Part shown: positions 6,166 to 6,328 of the stretch, piece after piece
Layout: each line of letters begins with the position of its first letter
How positions within the stretch are numbered: position 1 is the stretch's first letter
Assembly: GCA_030672485.1 (NCBI GenBank)
Contig: DAOVGH010000085.1
Location: 1-6,328 of the forward strand
DNA from: Desulfobacterales bacterium
Lineage (GTDB): Bacteria; Desulfobacterota; DSM-4660; Desulfatiglandales; B25-G16
Reading direction: 5' to 3'
Length of the DNA: 6,328 nucleotides
The notes under the pieces: model-generated
The model's database searches: none
The model's input: only the letters and a program-made list of their open reading frames with translations
What the model was told of the DNA's origin: nothing
Position numbers and translations under genes: made by a program

Positions 6166-6190
6166 GGATCCTAAGCTGGATGCAGGCATT

Positions 6191-6328
6191 GTGGAGCAGA
6201 AGAAATCACAGGCAATTATTCTAAGGACCAGGGATTTTGGTGAGTCTGACCGTGTCGTCACCTTTTTTTCCTCTCTTTACGGAAACCTAAGGGGGATAGC
6301 CAAAGGGGCTCGCAGGAGTTCCAAACGA
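6191..6328 (+). CDS. recO: DNA repair protein RecO, N-terminal part (runs off the right edge)
   Basis: RecO helps load RecA onto SSB-coated single-stranded DNA in the RecFOR recombination repair pathway. The visible 46 codons contain SQAIILRTRDFGESDRVVTF (6-25) and GNLRGIAKGARRSSK (31-45), which is the typical N-terminal OB-fold opening of RecO: AIVLxxRxxxExD, then G.lrgiAKGARRs. The family is about 240-250 residues, so roughly a fifth is present. GTG at 6191 was chosen because it places the conserved AIIL motif at residue 8, as is usual. Only a weak GCAGG stands upstream. The frame remains open further left through the terminator, where a TTG at 6164 is possible but unlikely. Expression must pass the terminator at 6133-6165 or start from something very close to the gene. 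Confidence 0.9.
   Translation, partial: MEQKKSQAIILRTRDFGESDRVVTFFSSLYGNLRGIAKGARRSSKR

Larger units (their letters stand above)
5903..6190 (+). other. Structured spacer between the dGTPase-like gene and recO
   Basis: This 288-base stretch has no full-length gene. From left to right it holds the strong ribosome binding site with the 24-codon frame, a 7-base perfect inverted repeat (GGTTTAT 5939-5945 with ATAAACC 5969-5975), and a CCGG/CCGG tetraloop hairpin (5974-5985). A nested fold (5989-6065), an AAGC-TTAA hairpin (6103-6122) and an intrinsic terminator (6133-6165) follow. The concentration of inverted repeats is unlike any other spacer in the window. I do not recognise it as a known riboswitch or RNA family. 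It could be a small RNA, a recO leader, a palindromic repeat element, or debris of a lost gene. Confidence 0.5.

Overview
The window looks like a stretch of bacterial chromosome carrying housekeeping genes, most likely from the former Deltaproteobacteria (Desulfobacterota and relatives). This rests on protein style and on the order tilS-ftsH-folP, which I recall from that group; a Firmicutes-like block (tilS...ftsH-coaX...folP) is the nearest alternative. I could not run a taxonomic search. No transposase, integrase, CRISPR array, tRNA or rRNA was seen.

Layout. The left two thirds is read leftwards (minus strand): tilS (4410-3022), ftsH (2940-1087), folP (1127-249, overlapping the end of ftsH by 41 bases) and the first 49 codons of coaX (148 to the window edge). 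These cover modification of tRNA-Ile, membrane protein quality control, folate synthesis and the first step of coenzyme A synthesis. A good extended -10 promoter lies in the 81-base tilS-ftsH gap, so ftsH-folP-coaX probably has its own promoter as well as read-through from tilS.

A 322-base divergent region (4411-4732) separates tilS from a rightward gene. It holds a recognisable promoter for the rightward gene with a small palindrome on its -10, three ATATAGT copies, and a pair of related GGAGCT/AAGGGGC blocks. The rightward gene (4733-5902) encodes an HD-domain phosphohydrolase of the dGTPase (Dgt) family. At the right edge recO (DNA repair) begins at 6191 and runs off the window.

The only part not explained by ordinary genes is 5903-6190, between the dGTPase-like gene and recO. 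It contains a strong ribosome binding site followed by a TTG-started reading frame of only 24 codons, whose first 15 residues look like the start of an AMP-forming acyl-CoA synthetase. It also contains a series of nested inverted repeats and a clear intrinsic terminator only about 25 bases before the recO start. This is either a decayed gene plus terminator, or a structured leader or small RNA that could control recO by attenuation. It is the best candidate for something undescribed, but the evidence is structural only.
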